Positions 1-9,048 of a DNA stretch of 64,000 bases are shown one piece after another (position 1 is the stretch's first letter; each line of letters starts with the position of its first letter). Below the pieces are notes generated by a model. That model saw only the letters and a program-made list of their open reading frames with translations. It was not told the origin of the DNA and searched no databases. Origin of the DNA: a gamma proteobacterium HdN1 (GTDB lineage: Bacteria; Pseudomonadota; Gammaproteobacteria; Pseudomonadales; Ketobacteraceae); NCBI GenBank assembly GCA_000198515.1, contig FP929140.1, positions 1,710,527 to 1,774,526 of the forward strand. Direction: 5' to 3'. A program made the translations under genes and the position numbers.

Positions 1-335
1 ATGAGCTTGCTAAAATCATCCTTGTATAAAATCGAAAAAGTCGATTTTTCGGTGGTGATCACCGACGCCGAACGTGTCTCGTCATCCAAGAGAGAAAGTT
101 CGCCGAAGTATTCGCCTGGCCCCATAGAATTTAAAATAAACTCCTTGCCGGCACCGTCACTCACATAAACACGCACCTTGCCTGACACCATCATATACAT
201 GGCATTCGCCTGATCACCTTCGTTGATGATCAATGTATTTCTTGGATAGGTGCGCGTGATGCAGCGCGACTCGATGACTTGTCGATCGCTGTCGCTGAGC
301 CCTGCAAAGATAGAGATTTTCCCTAGTTCCGCCAT
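1..335 (-). CDS. Cyclic nucleotide-binding domain protein (3' end outside window)
   Basis: The minus strand from an ATG at 335 reads without a stop to the window edge. The first 111 residues form one cNMP-binding (CRP-like) domain: an N-terminal helix (MAELGKISIFAGLSDSDR), a beta roll, and the phosphate-binding-cassette-like stretch PGEYFGELSLLDDETRSASV. Whether a CRP-type helix-turn-helix follows cannot be seen, so this may be a transcription factor or a stand-alone sensor. It lies 35 bases downstream of the TesB gene on the same strand. The GELSLLDDETRSA form keeps the cassette's Glu and Arg, which is compatible with real nucleotide binding. Confidence 0.85.
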   Translation of the reverse strand, partial: MAELGKISIFAGLSDSDRQVIESRCITRTYPRNTLIINEGDQANAMYMMVSGKVRVYVSDGAGKEFILNSMGPGEYFGELSLLDDETRSASVITTEKSTFSILYKDDFSKL

Positions 336-370
336 GGTGCTGCTACTCCGTTTCTGCGCGTGCTGTGAAC

Positions 371-1330
371 TTAGATCCTTCTTCTTGCACGCATAAGTCC
401 TTCTTGACAGACGGATGCAACTAGGCGTCCGTCGCGGGTAAAAATTTGAGCGCGATTATAGCTGCGAGCTTGCCCCGCGCATGGGCTTTCCATTGCGTAG
501 AGCAGCCATTCGTCTACGCGAAAAGGTTGGTGGAACCAAATCGCGTGGTCAATGCTTGCCGCGTGAACATTGGGGTCTACGAAAGACAAACCGTGTGGCA
601 GCATCCCTGTGCCCAGTAGGGCAAAGTCGGATGCGTAAGCCAAAATCGCGTGATGCAATCCACGATTGTCTCCAAGCGTTTGCGGTACTCGAAACCAAAG
701 CTGTTTGATCGGATCCCGTGGTTCAGGATTAAAAAGATCGACGGGGTCGATCGGTCGAATTTCAATAGGTCGAAGTTGCAAGAACAGTGCCCGCACGCGT
801 TCGTCGATCCGGTTGGCCATGCGGCAACGAATCTGATGCTCGGATTCCAAGTTTTCGGGTGGAGGCACATCCGGCATCTGCGAAAGTTGGTGTTCTAAGC
901 CTTTTTCGGCACGATGAAACGAGGCTGACATTGAGAAAATGGCTTCGCCGTGCTGGATAGCAATCACACTTCGTGTGGTAAAGCTCCCGCCGTCGCGAAT
1001 TCTTGCTACTTCGTAGACGATGGGGGCGCGCATATCTCCAGGGCGGAGAAAATAGGCGTGTAGCGAATGCGTGAGTCGGTTTTCATCGAGCGTTCTAAGC
1101 GCTGCAATGAGCGCTTGTCCAATGACTTGCCCCCCAAAAACGCTACGCCCCCCAATGTCGCAGTTCTGGCCGCGGAACAGGTTGTGCTCAATCGTCTCAA
1201 GGTTTAGGAGTTCAACGAGCTCTTGAACCGTGTGTTCTTGATTCGCTTGGCTCTGCTGTGTGCTCATAGAGTCCGCTTGTTGCTGTGTTGGGAGATCTTG
1301 TGCAGATACTTTTTGTCTACTCTCTGCCAT
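371..1330 (-). CDS. tesB: Acyl-CoA thioesterase II
   Basis: Hydrolyses acyl-CoA to free fatty acid and CoA in the cytoplasm. The double hot-dog fold is clear: FRGQNCDIGGRSVFGGQVIGQAL near the start, the SLHAYFLRPGD motif, and a C-terminal half with ASDFALLGTG. Catalytic residues known in E. coli TesB are recognisable: Asp (ASDF), Gln (CQEGLMR), and a Ser in SIDHAIWFH where E. coli has Thr. The open frame extends to a TTG at 1363; I chose the first ATG at 1330, and an ATG at 1267 (MSTQQ) is also possible. The N-terminal 40 residues before the fold are Gln-rich and unlike E. coli TesB, so the start is uncertain while the function is not. Confidence 0.93.
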   Translation of the reverse strand: MAESRQKVSAQDLPTQQQADSMSTQQSQANQEHTVQELVELLNLETIEHNLFRGQNCDIGGRSVFGGQVIGQALIAALRTLDENRLTHSLHAYFLRPGDMRAPIVYEVARIRDGGSFTTRSVIAIQHGEAIFSMSASFHRAEKGLEHQLSQMPDVPPPENLESEHQIRCRMANRIDERVRALFLQLRPIEIRPIDPVDLFNPEPRDPIKQLWFRVPQTLGDNRGLHHAILAYASDFALLGTGMLPHGLSFVDPNVHAASIDHAIWFHQPFRVDEWLLYAMESPCAGQARSYNRAQIFTRDGRLVASVCQEGLMRARRRI

Positions 1331-1458
1331 GCTGATGTTTTCTCGGTCGCGCCTTTGGAGCAAATAAAATAGCGTTGAGTCAAGTAAAACACCAAAATGA
1401 GAAAGTTTCCAATTTGGAGGAGCTGGCCTTCACTGGCCCTAGTGGCTGCGCAAGCGCC

Positions 1459-1485
1459 AAAAACGCGCCTTGCGGCGCGTTTTTG
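1459..1485 (-). terminator. Rho-independent terminator of the TRAP permease gene
   Basis: An 11-bp perfect stem (AAAAACGCGCC / GGCGCGTTTTT) with a 4-base loop lies just past the permease stop codon. It has a T run on both strands, so it can act in both directions. Confidence 0.85.
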
Positions 1486-1495
1486 TCAGGCTGAC

Positions 1496-3583
1496 TTATT
1501 GGATGAACTCTTTGTAGATGATTGGCCCATACCCTACGAGCAGCATGGAAATGAACATGACTGTGATTGGGAACAGGTAGCGTTCGTTGCGGTACCAGAA
1601 ACTCTTGTCACGAGATTCTTCTCTTGCAATGTCAGTTTCCTTCTCACCCACCGTATGTCGCGTAAGCAGGTGGTTCAAGCCGATAACAGGCGCCAAGAAT
1701 GCCATCTCAAACGAAATCAATACGAGCATCCAGAAGTGAACAGGATCAATGCCGAACTTGTAAGCCACCTGTGCGACTGAGCCAGACACCAGAATTACTG
1801 CGCCAAAGGGTTCAAGGCCGCTCATTCCGATCAGGGTAAGCAGGACGATAAGCGCGGTTGTGGCAGTCCAGATGTTGTGGAAAAGGTCGCCCTGATCCGC
1901 AGCAGATTGAATAATGTGTGATTCTTCCACTACGCCGCTGAATGCCATGGATAGCGCAATCAGAATCAACAACCCACCCATAAGCTCAGAAGTTGCCGTG
2001 GTCGCTTGGCGCACGGAGCCTTCTACTGTGAACTGGCGATCTTCGTCGTGGTGTGCATCGGTGAGCTTTTCATGCGGTTTGCCGATTAATTTCTCGTAGA
2101 TCACGATCAGAAACACGGCCACAGGGATAATGGTTGCAGCGCTGTGCTCGTCCAGCTGTACGTTGAGTACCAAGCGGAAGAAATAAACCGTGGTGACAAT
2201 GATAATCGCGTACGGAATCAGCGGGATAAATGCACGCAGGCTGGGCACCAAGGCATCGCGGGCAGGGGCCACTTTCAGCGAGCCTTCACGAGCGATAATC
2301 GCCACAATCAAGAAGATCACCGAAGTCATCAGGAACACACGTGTGCCCCAAGTGAACAATATGTCAGTCGTGACTTCTTTGTTCAACACGGCGATGATTA
2401 AAACAAGTAGGCAGGGGCGCAGAACCACGCCGAGGCTTCCGGTCATTGCCGTAGCTGCTAATGCGAGGTTGCGACGAGCGCCAGCGCGACGTAATTCGGT
2501 ATAGATTACGCCACCCATGGCAACGATGATCGCACCTGATGCGCCCGTATAAGCGGTGGGTACGGCCATAAGGAAGATTGCAAAGCATGCCAGCAGCTCT
2601 GCAGGCATCTGCCACGGTTTGAAAATCCGGAACACAAGTTCGCCAATATAGGTTTGCTTGAGCAACAAGCCAGCCCAGATGAACAGCGCAATCTTGGTGA
2701 ACAGGTCTGCCACATCCATCATTTTATCGACATACAGCACGAGCCCTTGGGTGTTGCTGTGTAGCAGCAGGAAGTAATTGGCCGAACCGAGTGTTAGGAA
2801 GACATAGAGGGGTACGGAGAGAATGGCTTTTCCGAAAGAGCCGCCCTTTGGAGCGTCTTTTGGCACGATGAATACGCGTGACAAGGTAAAGAGCGACATG
2901 ATGCTGAATACGATCAGGTAACCCCAGCGCGTGTGCTCGTTAAGAATTGCAACGCCTGACCCATAGCCAACTTCAAGATAGCCCCACGAGGAATAGGCGA
3001 GGGCGATGTTTGCAGCGAACTGGAAGCCTGCGGATACCCGATAATCAATTGCGTAGTGAAGTGCACGCAGGCTGATGTGGTGATTGGTAAAGGTGGCCGT
3101 AAGCACGCAGACAAAAATCAACGCCAATAAAATTACCTGTGCGTTGTCGCGCCCCCAGCCGGCAAGGCCCAGCATTCCGTAATCAAGTAAACGGAAGGCG
3201 CGTACTGCGGGCGTCACTTTCTCTTGGTTCAGCTCATACATGCTGTGCTTTTGTTTGCACAAGTCGATCTGGCCTTCCAGAGATTTACGGATGGCACCTT
3301 CATCGACATCGGAACCAAATAGGCCGCCGAATTCATCGTTTGCGAGCGCGGCGCGTTGCTTTTCAACCTCGGCCTTTAAGGCGACGTCAATATTTTGGTT
3401 TACATCACAGCTGGGCTTTGGATTATCGCCGCGCAGGAGGTAGTAGTCGCCAAACATGTGCTCCCCAAGCACCAACAACTGGGAGTACACCTTCTCGTTT
3501 ATGCTGATGGTCATGACAAGCAGCATGATCGTCAGTACCGGCAGTGAAGATATCCATTCTCGCAACGAGCGTTTCGGTAACAT
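1496..3583 (-). CDS. TRAP-type transporter large permease with fused DctQ-like N-terminus
   Basis: Inner-membrane permease of a tripartite (TRAP-like) importer. The protein has 695 residues against about 430 for a stand-alone DctM. The C-terminal 400 residues are DctM-like, with many membrane helices and the Gly-rich stretch MAVPTAYTGASGAIIVAMGG. The N-terminal 290 residues carry a first helix, a soluble Cys-containing stretch (about residues 30-130), then further helices, as expected for a fused small-subunit part. The next gene upstream on the same strand encodes the AdeT-type binding protein, separated by a terminator at 3786, so the pair may be separately transcribed. Substrate unknown. 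Fusion of the two membrane subunits is known in several TRAP families. Confidence 0.85.
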   Translation of the reverse strand: MLPKRSLREWISSLPVLTIMLLVMTISINEKVYSQLLVLGEHMFGDYYLLRGDNPKPSCDVNQNIDVALKAEVEKQRAALANDEFGGLFGSDVDEGAIRKSLEGQIDLCKQKHSMYELNQEKVTPAVRAFRLLDYGMLGLAGWGRDNAQVILLALIFVCVLTATFTNHHISLRALHYAIDYRVSAGFQFAANIALAYSSWGYLEVGYGSGVAILNEHTRWGYLIVFSIMSLFTLSRVFIVPKDAPKGGSFGKAILSVPLYVFLTLGSANYFLLLHSNTQGLVLYVDKMMDVADLFTKIALFIWAGLLLKQTYIGELVFRIFKPWQMPAELLACFAIFLMAVPTAYTGASGAIIVAMGGVIYTELRRAGARRNLALAATAMTGSLGVVLRPCLLVLIIAVLNKEVTTDILFTWGTRVFLMTSVIFLIVAIIAREGSLKVAPARDALVPSLRAFIPLIPYAIIIVTTVYFFRLVLNVQLDEHSAATIIPVAVFLIVIYEKLIGKPHEKLTDAHHDEDRQFTVEGSVRQATTATSELMGGLLILIALSMAFSGVVEESHIIQSAADQGDLFHNIWTATTALIVLLTLIGMSGLEPFGAVILVSGSVAQVAYKFGIDPVHFWMLVLISFEMAFLAPVIGLNHLLTRHTVGEKETDIAREESRDKSFWYRNERYLFPITVMFISMLLVGYGPIIYKEFIQ

Positions 3584-3785
3584 AATGCCTAGCCTTGGTT
3601 GTTGTTAGTATCCACGTGAATGCTTGTAAATCAGCGTACCGATCCGGCCTTCCACATACTTCGTAGATAACTTGGGTAAAATTACGCGATGATTATAAGG
3701 GGCGGGGGGGGGATAGGCCAGCGATCGCATAAGCGTTTTGTGAGTAATCGTGTAACAGTGCGTATACTGCTTGCAAACCAAAAAT
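3584..3785. other. Intergenic region with a poly-G tract upstream of the TRAP permease
   Basis: No gene seen. The region contains a run of nine G at 3704-3712, about 120 bases upstream of the permease start, in the position of a promoter or leader for that minus-strand gene. Promoter elements are not distinct enough to call. Confidence 0.4.
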
Positions 3786-3810
3786 AAAAAGCGGGCATCA
3801 GCCCGCTTTT
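3786..3810 (-). terminator. Rho-independent terminator after the AdeT-type binding protein
   Basis: A stem AAAAAGCGGGC / GCCCGCTTTTT with the 4-base loop ATCA lies 40 bases beyond the stop codon of the minus-strand gene. T runs flank it on both strands. It suggests that the binding protein can be made independently of the permease. Confidence 0.88.
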
Positions 3811-3850
3811 TATTTTACAGCAACAAGTTATCGCCGAAATTTTCGCGTGA

Positions 3851-4870
3851 TTATTCGCGATCTTTCGCGGTGCACTCGGTGAGGGATGCGTCTAGCTCAC
3901 AGCGCACGCGGCTCAGGAATTTAAGCATTTTACCGTCATAAATTCCTTCGTCGCGAAGCTTCAAACGCGACTGGCGCAGCATCTCTTGGTAGCCGATTTT
4001 GTCTTTGTCAGAAATTTTTACCCAGTATTCCGGCTTGATTGCCTCAGTGCTTTTTGTGATTTCTGCCATGTTGCGATCGTATTGGCTGTACACATATTCA
4101 CGAGATTTTTGGCCAAATCCTTCTGGGAATTTTGAAGGGCGAATTAGCACTTGCAGCGTTAGTTGGACGAGTGCGTAATCAATTACACCGCCTTTGGTGC
4201 CGATTCCTTTGTAGAGTTCAAGTGGTTGAAACGCAACGGCAGGAGCGCCAATTACATCAACTGCACCGTTGTTAAACATGCTGCCGAAGTTTGCGATCGT
4301 CGCGGTCACTGGAGACGCGCCGATGGATTCGACCATCACCGCTTGTGATTTGTCAAAATCGAGAACTGCGATTTTTTTGCCGGAAAGTGCGTTGACCGTG
4401 TTGATGTTGCGGTCGTTCACCATCAGATAGGCGCCGCCCGCAGGCGCAATGCCCACAACTTCATAGTCGCCGCTCTTCATTAGCGGCGCGAGTTGGGGGG
4501 ACGCCAGTTTTTCAAGGACTGCGTGAAGAATGCTGTAATCAGGGATGCTACCGATTGAGTCGAGGGTGCCGGTGAATGGGTTAAAACCACGCCCGCGTAG
4601 GCCGGTGATTGCTGCCATATCGCAGGTGCCGGCTTTAAATTCTTCGGCAACGATTTTCTCGTCGCTGTAGGGGCGAAGTTCTAGGTCTACACCCCAGTTC
4701 AGCGCCTGTAAGCGGTAGTCTTGCATTGCGCTATAAACGGGGCCGCTTTTGCCAATCAAATCAAAAACGCAGAAAACGCGCTTTTGAAGATCTGCGGCGC
4801 CAGCTTGCATAGAAACCGCCATAGCGCCGATTGCGAGAGGTGCAACAAGTTTTTTTAGTATTTTTTTCAT
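3851..4870 (-). CDS. AdeT1/2-family putative solute-binding protein
   Basis: Periplasmic binding protein of 339 residues with a signal peptide ending near residue 25 (MQAGAADLQKRVF). The opening of the mature protein (FCVFDLIGKSGPVYSAMQDY) and the ITGLRGRGFNPFTGTLDSIG motif mark the AdeT1/AdeT2 family. Family members are often annotated as RND efflux components linked to aminoglycoside resistance. The fold reads as a TRAP DctP-like binding protein, and the fused TRAP permease next door supports uptake. I therefore infer the extracytoplasmic receptor for the permease at 1496-3583. Four Cys residues in the mature part could form disulfides. The ligand is not evident. Confidence 0.87.
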   Translation of the reverse strand: MKKILKKLVAPLAIGAMAVSMQAGAADLQKRVFCVFDLIGKSGPVYSAMQDYRLQALNWGVDLELRPYSDEKIVAEEFKAGTCDMAAITGLRGRGFNPFTGTLDSIGSIPDYSILHAVLEKLASPQLAPLMKSGDYEVVGIAPAGGAYLMVNDRNINTVNALSGKKIAVLDFDKSQAVMVESIGASPVTATIANFGSMFNNGAVDVIGAPAVAFQPLELYKGIGTKGGVIDYALVQLTLQVLIRPSKFPEGFGQKSREYVYSQYDRNMAEITKSTEAIKPEYWVKISDKDKIGYQEMLRQSRLKLRDEGIYDGKMLKFLSRVRCELDASLTECTAKDRE

Positions 4871-5129
4871 AGCCTTGTCCCAAAGGTATGCAGTGTAAAA
4901 AAAACCGAACCGGCGCAGCGCCTACCCATCCGTGATCTGTAGTGCCAATCGCCTAATCTTCGGCGTTGAAGGAAATGTGTTTTTGTAGTATTGATTTACG
5001 TGTTTTTGGAAAAAATAATCCACCAGCAGCGCACCGTAACAAGGTGCGCCGCTAAGGTTTTATCAAAAGCTAAAGCGTTATCAAAATTAGTGTTTCACCT
5101 AAATTTGATTCGCGCGCTTGGTTCGGCGG
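4871..5129. other. Intergenic region with an inverted repeat
   Basis: No coding potential seen. An inverted repeat AGCAGCGCACC / GGTGCGCCGCT lies around 5024-5052 without a clear T run. It sits between the stop of the lipoprotein gene and the start of the binding protein gene, and could be a weak terminator or processing site. Confidence 0.35.
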
Positions 5130-6176
5130 TTAAAGGAGGTCATCCAGTTTGATGTCGATCTGTTTGACTTCGGTTTTATCGTCCCAGAATTTGCCAAAGG
5201 AGCCAATCGGGGTGCGAGCGCCAGTGGCTTCCGTCCATAGGCGATCAGATGTGAGTGTCAGCATGTCGGTGGCCATCGTATCGACCATCCGGTATTCACG
5301 GTTGGCAGCGACGGTTTTGATGCTGTTGGCTTGGCGGCGGATCACGTCTTTGGTTAGCGGAATGTTGTCGCTGTTGTAGGCGATGATGCCGACTAATGCG
5401 CTGGCTAGGCGTACGCCTTGGTTTTCACCCAAGGTCATGGCTTGGTCTAGGCGTTTCCATGGGTCTTGCCCAGCGGGGGTAATGCCAGGTACCACGGTCC
5501 AGATGGCGCTGCGAATTGCCATCGGCAGCCCCCACCATTTGCCGTTGCCTTCGGCATTATCCAGGCACGCAGCAGCACGCTCTGCCTTGGGCGCGATGTC
5601 CATCGGCACACCAACGACGCCACCGGATTGTGCGTCGCTCAGTACGCTCATCAGGCCAACGGCGGAGCCGAGCAACCAGATCATCTGTTGATCTTCATTG
5701 CGGAAGTTGGGGCATTTTCCACCGGGTTCGCCCATGGCGCGGCTAAGTGCTTGATAGCCAAGATATTGGCGCTGTGCTGCAATCGCGTGCCAGCGCTTGG
5801 AGCGAACGCGCGCGTCGGTCGCGGCTTCGATGCGGTGCTCGCGGCTCATGCGGATGTATTCGAGGTTTGCTTCTTCGGCGCGCTGGGTGGCGCAGGTGCC
5901 GTCAACGAGATAGATCAGGACAGACAGCTCATCCGGCGGAGTGGTTACGGTGCCGAAAGACATGAACAGTGGGGTCATGGCTTCACCCATGGCGCAACCC
6001 ATGGATGTATCGTCAGTCGATAACAGGTACGGTACCATGTAATCCTTACCGAAGGTAATGGTGCCATCCCCAACGACCTTGTAGATCAGGCTGCTGCATC
6101 CGGTGGTGAGGAGGGTGGTTGCGGCTATGGCTACGGCACTGGATAACTTTGTGCGGCGGGTCAGACGACCTGTCAT
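5130..6176 (-). CDS. Lipoprotein of unknown function next to the TRAP-like importer
   Basis: The protein has 348 residues and a lipobox LLTTGC, so lipidation is predicted at Cys27 after a Lys/Arg-containing signal. The mature protein is mostly helical with conserved-looking Cys (MGCAMGEAMTPLFMSF, GTCATQRAEE, GKCPNF, AACLDN). It sits upstream of the AdeT-type binding protein and TRAP permease on the same strand. Outer-membrane helical lipoproteins (TatT) accompany some TRAP systems, and this could play that role. Sequence similarity to TatT is not clear to me, so the assignment rests on position. Expected to face the periplasm. Confidence 0.65.
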   Translation of the reverse strand: MTGRLTRRTKLSSAVAIAATTLLTTGCSSLIYKVVGDGTITFGKDYMVPYLLSTDDTSMGCAMGEAMTPLFMSFGTVTTPPDELSVLIYLVDGTCATQRAEEANLEYIRMSREHRIEAATDARVRSKRWHAIAAQRQYLGYQALSRAMGEPGGKCPNFRNEDQQMIWLLGSAVGLMSVLSDAQSGGVVGVPMDIAPKAERAAACLDNAEGNGKWWGLPMAIRSAIWTVVPGITPAGQDPWKRLDQAMTLGENQGVRLASALVGIIAYNSDNIPLTKDVIRRQANSIKTVAANREYRMVDTMATDMLTLTSDRLWTEATGARTPIGSFGKFWDDKTEVKQIDIKLDDLL

Positions 6177-6211
6177 GAATGGCTCCCTGTTACGATCGGT
6201 GTTGTTGTTGT

Positions 6212-6283
6212 GTACGGCGCTGCTGTTTAATACGGCATTGTTATCTGATATAGCATTGCTGACTGATATCGCATTGTTGTACT
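6212..6283. repeat. Four degenerate 18-bp tandem units
   Basis: Units start at 6212, 6230, 6248 and 6266 and follow the pattern rTAyvGCrbTGyTr plus four variable bases. They lie 36 bases upstream of the lipoprotein start, in the divergent promoter region shared with dinG. Copies differ at several positions, so this is an old duplication. Confidence 0.55.
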
Positions 6284-6520
6284 AGCGTTTTTGCGCCGAT
6301 TTGCGGAAAAACGCTGAACTTTCGAGTCATGTTGTGCGTGGACGTACGGTACCTAAGAGTGTTTTCCACTGCAAGTAATCTATGACAAATCGACGCGAAA
6401 CGTCACAAAACGATACGTTACGCAGGAAAAATGCGTGGAGTTTCCATGCCCTATGCTGCCGGTGCTGGCGCATAGGGGGTCCGTTTGGATGTGTGGCATT
6501 AGGGTAGTGAAAAAATCAAG
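6284..6520. promoter_or_regulatory. Divergent intergenic region between lipoprotein gene and dinG
   Basis: About 240 bases without genes. I find no LexA-type CTGT-N8-ACAG box in front of dinG, unlike SOS-regulated dinG of E. coli. No other element is clear. Confidence 0.35.
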
Positions 6521-8662
6521 ATGTTAAACGATGAGTTAAAGGAAGTCATACAATCGGCGTATCGGCGTTTTTTGGCTGGGCGGGGCTTGTCTGCGCGCTG
6601 GGGGCAGCGTTTGATGATTGCTGAGATTGCGAAAACGATTGGCGCAATTGAGGTTGATGAGGAAGGCGTAAGGCGTTCGACTGGGCCGCATTTAGTCGTG
6701 GTCGAGGCAGGTACTGGGACTGGCAAAACGGTTGCCTACTTAATCGCAGCGATTCCATTGGCGCGTGCGTCTGGAAAAACGCTGGTGGTTTCTACTGCAA
6801 CGATTTCTCTGCAGGAACAGTTGTTATATAAGGACATCCCTGAGCTGCAAAAGCATACGGGCTTACAATTTACGGTTGGAATTGCGAAAGGGCGAGCGCG
6901 GTATGTTTGTTTGGCGCGCTTGAATCGCCTGCTTTCTTACACTAGCGATAATTCTCAGAATATGTCCTTGTGGGAGGAGTATTCGCAATTGCCGAGCACG
7001 CCGGAAAGCGCGCGTTTTTTTAGCCAGATTCATGATGCGCTAGAGACGAACACGTGGGACGGTGATCGAGATTCTTGGCCTGACGCAATTCGTGATGATG
7101 ATTGGCGTAAGGTGGCCGCAGAATTTAATGGGTGTACCGCTCGCAAATGTGCCTTCTATCAACAGTGCGCGTTTTTTAAGGCGCGAGAAGCATTGCAGGA
7201 TACCGAGGTTGTCATTGCAAATCATGATCTCGTGTTGGCAGATCTTGTGCGCGGTGGAAATACTGTGTTATCTGCGCCGGAGAAGACGATTTATATCTTT
7301 GATGAAGGCCATCACCTTCCGGATAAAGCGTTAGCTCATTTTGCAGGTTCCGTACAAATCCGGGGCACGCAGCAGTGGCTAAAGGAGCGTGCGCGTTGGT
7401 TGGGCGCGGCGAGCAAGGCGCTGGACTCTGAGAGCTTAAAGCGTTGGTGCGCCGAATTTCCAGAGATTGCGCAGCAATTGCATCAAAGCCTTGATGATTT
7501 GTTTTTGGCGCTTGAACCTTTCGCAGAAAAGGCGCCTCATTTGGCCGCAGAGGGATCGCGTTTTCAGTATCGGTTTGGGTTGAATGAGGATTTGTCTGGC
7601 CTTGATGAAATATGGCGTCAATTGGGAAAAGCCCTAGACCCTCTTGTGCGTTGGAATCGCGGCGTGTTGATGCTCGTTCAGGATTGTGTGGAGGAGAAAC
7701 GCAGCGATCTTGCCAAAGGAGATGCGGAAGCATGGTTTGCTGCGTTGATGCCTGATAGCACGCGAATCAAAGCGTTACAAGAGTTAGTGACGGCAATGTC
7801 GCGAGAGGCGGATATCAATAAGCCTTGGGTGCGCTGGCTGGATGTCATTGGCGCAGGCGGTAAGCAGGATATCGAGCTTTGCAATAGCCCAATGTTGCCA
7901 GGGCCGTTGCTGAAATTTGCTCTGTGGGATCGTTGCTTTGCGGGTGTAATTGCGAGTGCCACGTTGACGGCGCTTGGCAGTTTTGCTCGGTTTCAGGAGC
8001 GGGCAGGGGTGAGAGCGGACGCGCATTATTGCGAGGTGCCTAGCCCCTTTGATTATCCTTCGATTGCAACGCTGTGGGTGAGTGACGCACCGTTTGGGCC
8101 GGAGGATAGTTTGCGCCATAATATGTTGGTGGTTGACACGCTGGTGGATCAGCAAGAACGCGCTGGAATTTTGGCGTTATTCACTTCGCGAAAACAGATG
8201 GAGGAAGTGTACTCGCTGCTGCCGGTTAATTTTGCGGCGCGAGTATTGGTTCAGGGGAGAGAGAGTAAGCAAAAGTTGATCGAAAAGCACCAGCAGGCCG
8301 TTGATGCCAAAGAGTTGAGCGTGATTTTCGGGCTTGCAAGTTTTGCCGAAGGGGTGGATTTGCCGGGGGATTATTGCGATGCGCTCATCATTGCTCGGCT
8401 ACCTTTTTCGGTTCCTGATGCGCCCGTGGATGCGGCGTTATCGGAATGGGTGGAAGCACGCGGCGGGCGGCCGTTTTTTGAGATTTCCGTTCCTGATACG
8501 GCGATCCGCTTAAAACAGATGATTGGACGATTGATCCGTACTGAGCAAGACCGCGGCGATGTCTATCTGTTGGATTCGCGAGCGCTAAAAAAGGGCTACG
8601 GAAAGATGCTTTTGAAGTCTTTGCCACCGATGGCGATGCGTGTGCTCAAATCGGAGCGCTAG
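6521..8662 (+). CDS. dinG: DinG-type iron-sulfur ATP-dependent DNA helicase
   Basis: A 5'-3' superfamily 2 helicase of the XPD/DinG type, 713 residues against 716 in E. coli DinG. Walker A is GTGTGKT at residues 64-70. The Fe-S cluster cysteines fit C130 (RYVC), C205, C210 and C216 (C-TARKC-x5-C spacing). The Walker B box is DEGH at 261-264. Motif VI at the C-terminus is IGRLIRTEQDRGD. It acts in DNA repair and in clearing R-loops and structured DNA ahead of replication. It stands alone, divergent from the lipoprotein gene. No SOS box is visible upstream. Confidence 0.93.
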   Translation: MLNDELKEVIQSAYRRFLAGRGLSARWGQRLMIAEIAKTIGAIEVDEEGVRRSTGPHLVVVEAGTGTGKTVAYLIAAIPLARASGKTLVVSTATISLQEQLLYKDIPELQKHTGLQFTVGIAKGRARYVCLARLNRLLSYTSDNSQNMSLWEEYSQLPSTPESARFFSQIHDALETNTWDGDRDSWPDAIRDDDWRKVAAEFNGCTARKCAFYQQCAFFKAREALQDTEVVIANHDLVLADLVRGGNTVLSAPEKTIYIFDEGHHLPDKALAHFAGSVQIRGTQQWLKERARWLGAASKALDSESLKRWCAEFPEIAQQLHQSLDDLFLALEPFAEKAPHLAAEGSRFQYRFGLNEDLSGLDEIWRQLGKALDPLVRWNRGVLMLVQDCVEEKRSDLAKGDAEAWFAALMPDSTRIKALQELVTAMSREADINKPWVRWLDVIGAGGKQDIELCNSPMLPGPLLKFALWDRCFAGVIASATLTALGSFARFQERAGVRADAHYCEVPSPFDYPSIATLWVSDAPFGPEDSLRHNMLVVDTLVDQQERAGILALFTSRKQMEEVYSLLPVNFAARVLVQGRESKQKLIEKHQQAVDAKELSVIFGLASFAEGVDLPGDYCDALIIARLPFSVPDAPVDAALSEWVEARGGRPFFEISVPDTAIRLKQMIGRLIRTEQDRGDVYLLDSRALKKGYGKMLLKSLPPMAMRVLKSER

Positions 8663-8689
8663 TAGATATTTTTGATTTGTCCAGCAAAT

Positions 8690-8718
8690 GAGTTATCCAC
8701 TAATGCTGTGGATAACTC
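8690..8718. promoter_or_regulatory. Inverted repeat containing two DnaA-box-like sequences
   Basis: Perfect 11-bp arms (GAGTTATCCAC / GTGGATAACTC) enclose a 7-base loop. The left arm includes TTATCCACT (8693-8701) and the right arm is an exact DnaA box on the minus strand (TGTGGATAA, 8707-8715). There is no T run, so it is not a classical terminator although it follows dinG directly. Confidence 0.55.
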
Positions 8719-9048
8719 TGTGAATATCCTTCGGAAAATAGGTGAAAAACGGTAAGTGAAGCACCCTCTTTTGATTGTTTGGTTTTTGCGCACAAATAAA
8801 AAATGTCTTAAAAATCAATGAGATATAAAAAAGTAAATATTTTCATTGCTATTGCGCCGGAAGTTTGGGCTTGAAGGGTGGGGGTGTGAATAAGTGTATA
8901 AGGTATCGCGCAAGCGGGAGTGTGTGCGGGCTGGCGTGCGTCGGGAGGGGGGGGCGTGCGGTAATTCGCCCGCAGAATAGCGGAGGATTGTGCGGGCTGC
9001 GGGGCTTAGTGAATGGCAAAGGCTTTTGCGTGGCGCCGGTGTTTGCGT
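8719..9048. other. Gene-free region between dinG and the TetR gene
   Basis: AT-rich for the first 130 bases, then abruptly G-rich on the plus strand (8870-9010). Open frames across the G-rich part have biased low-complexity translations and no start signal, and I reject them as genes. Confidence 0.4.

Noticed and set aside
3851-4870. AdeT-type protein as an RND efflux component
   Set aside because: Signal peptide, binding-protein layout and TRAP permease neighbour support a solute receptor; no RND pump genes nearby.
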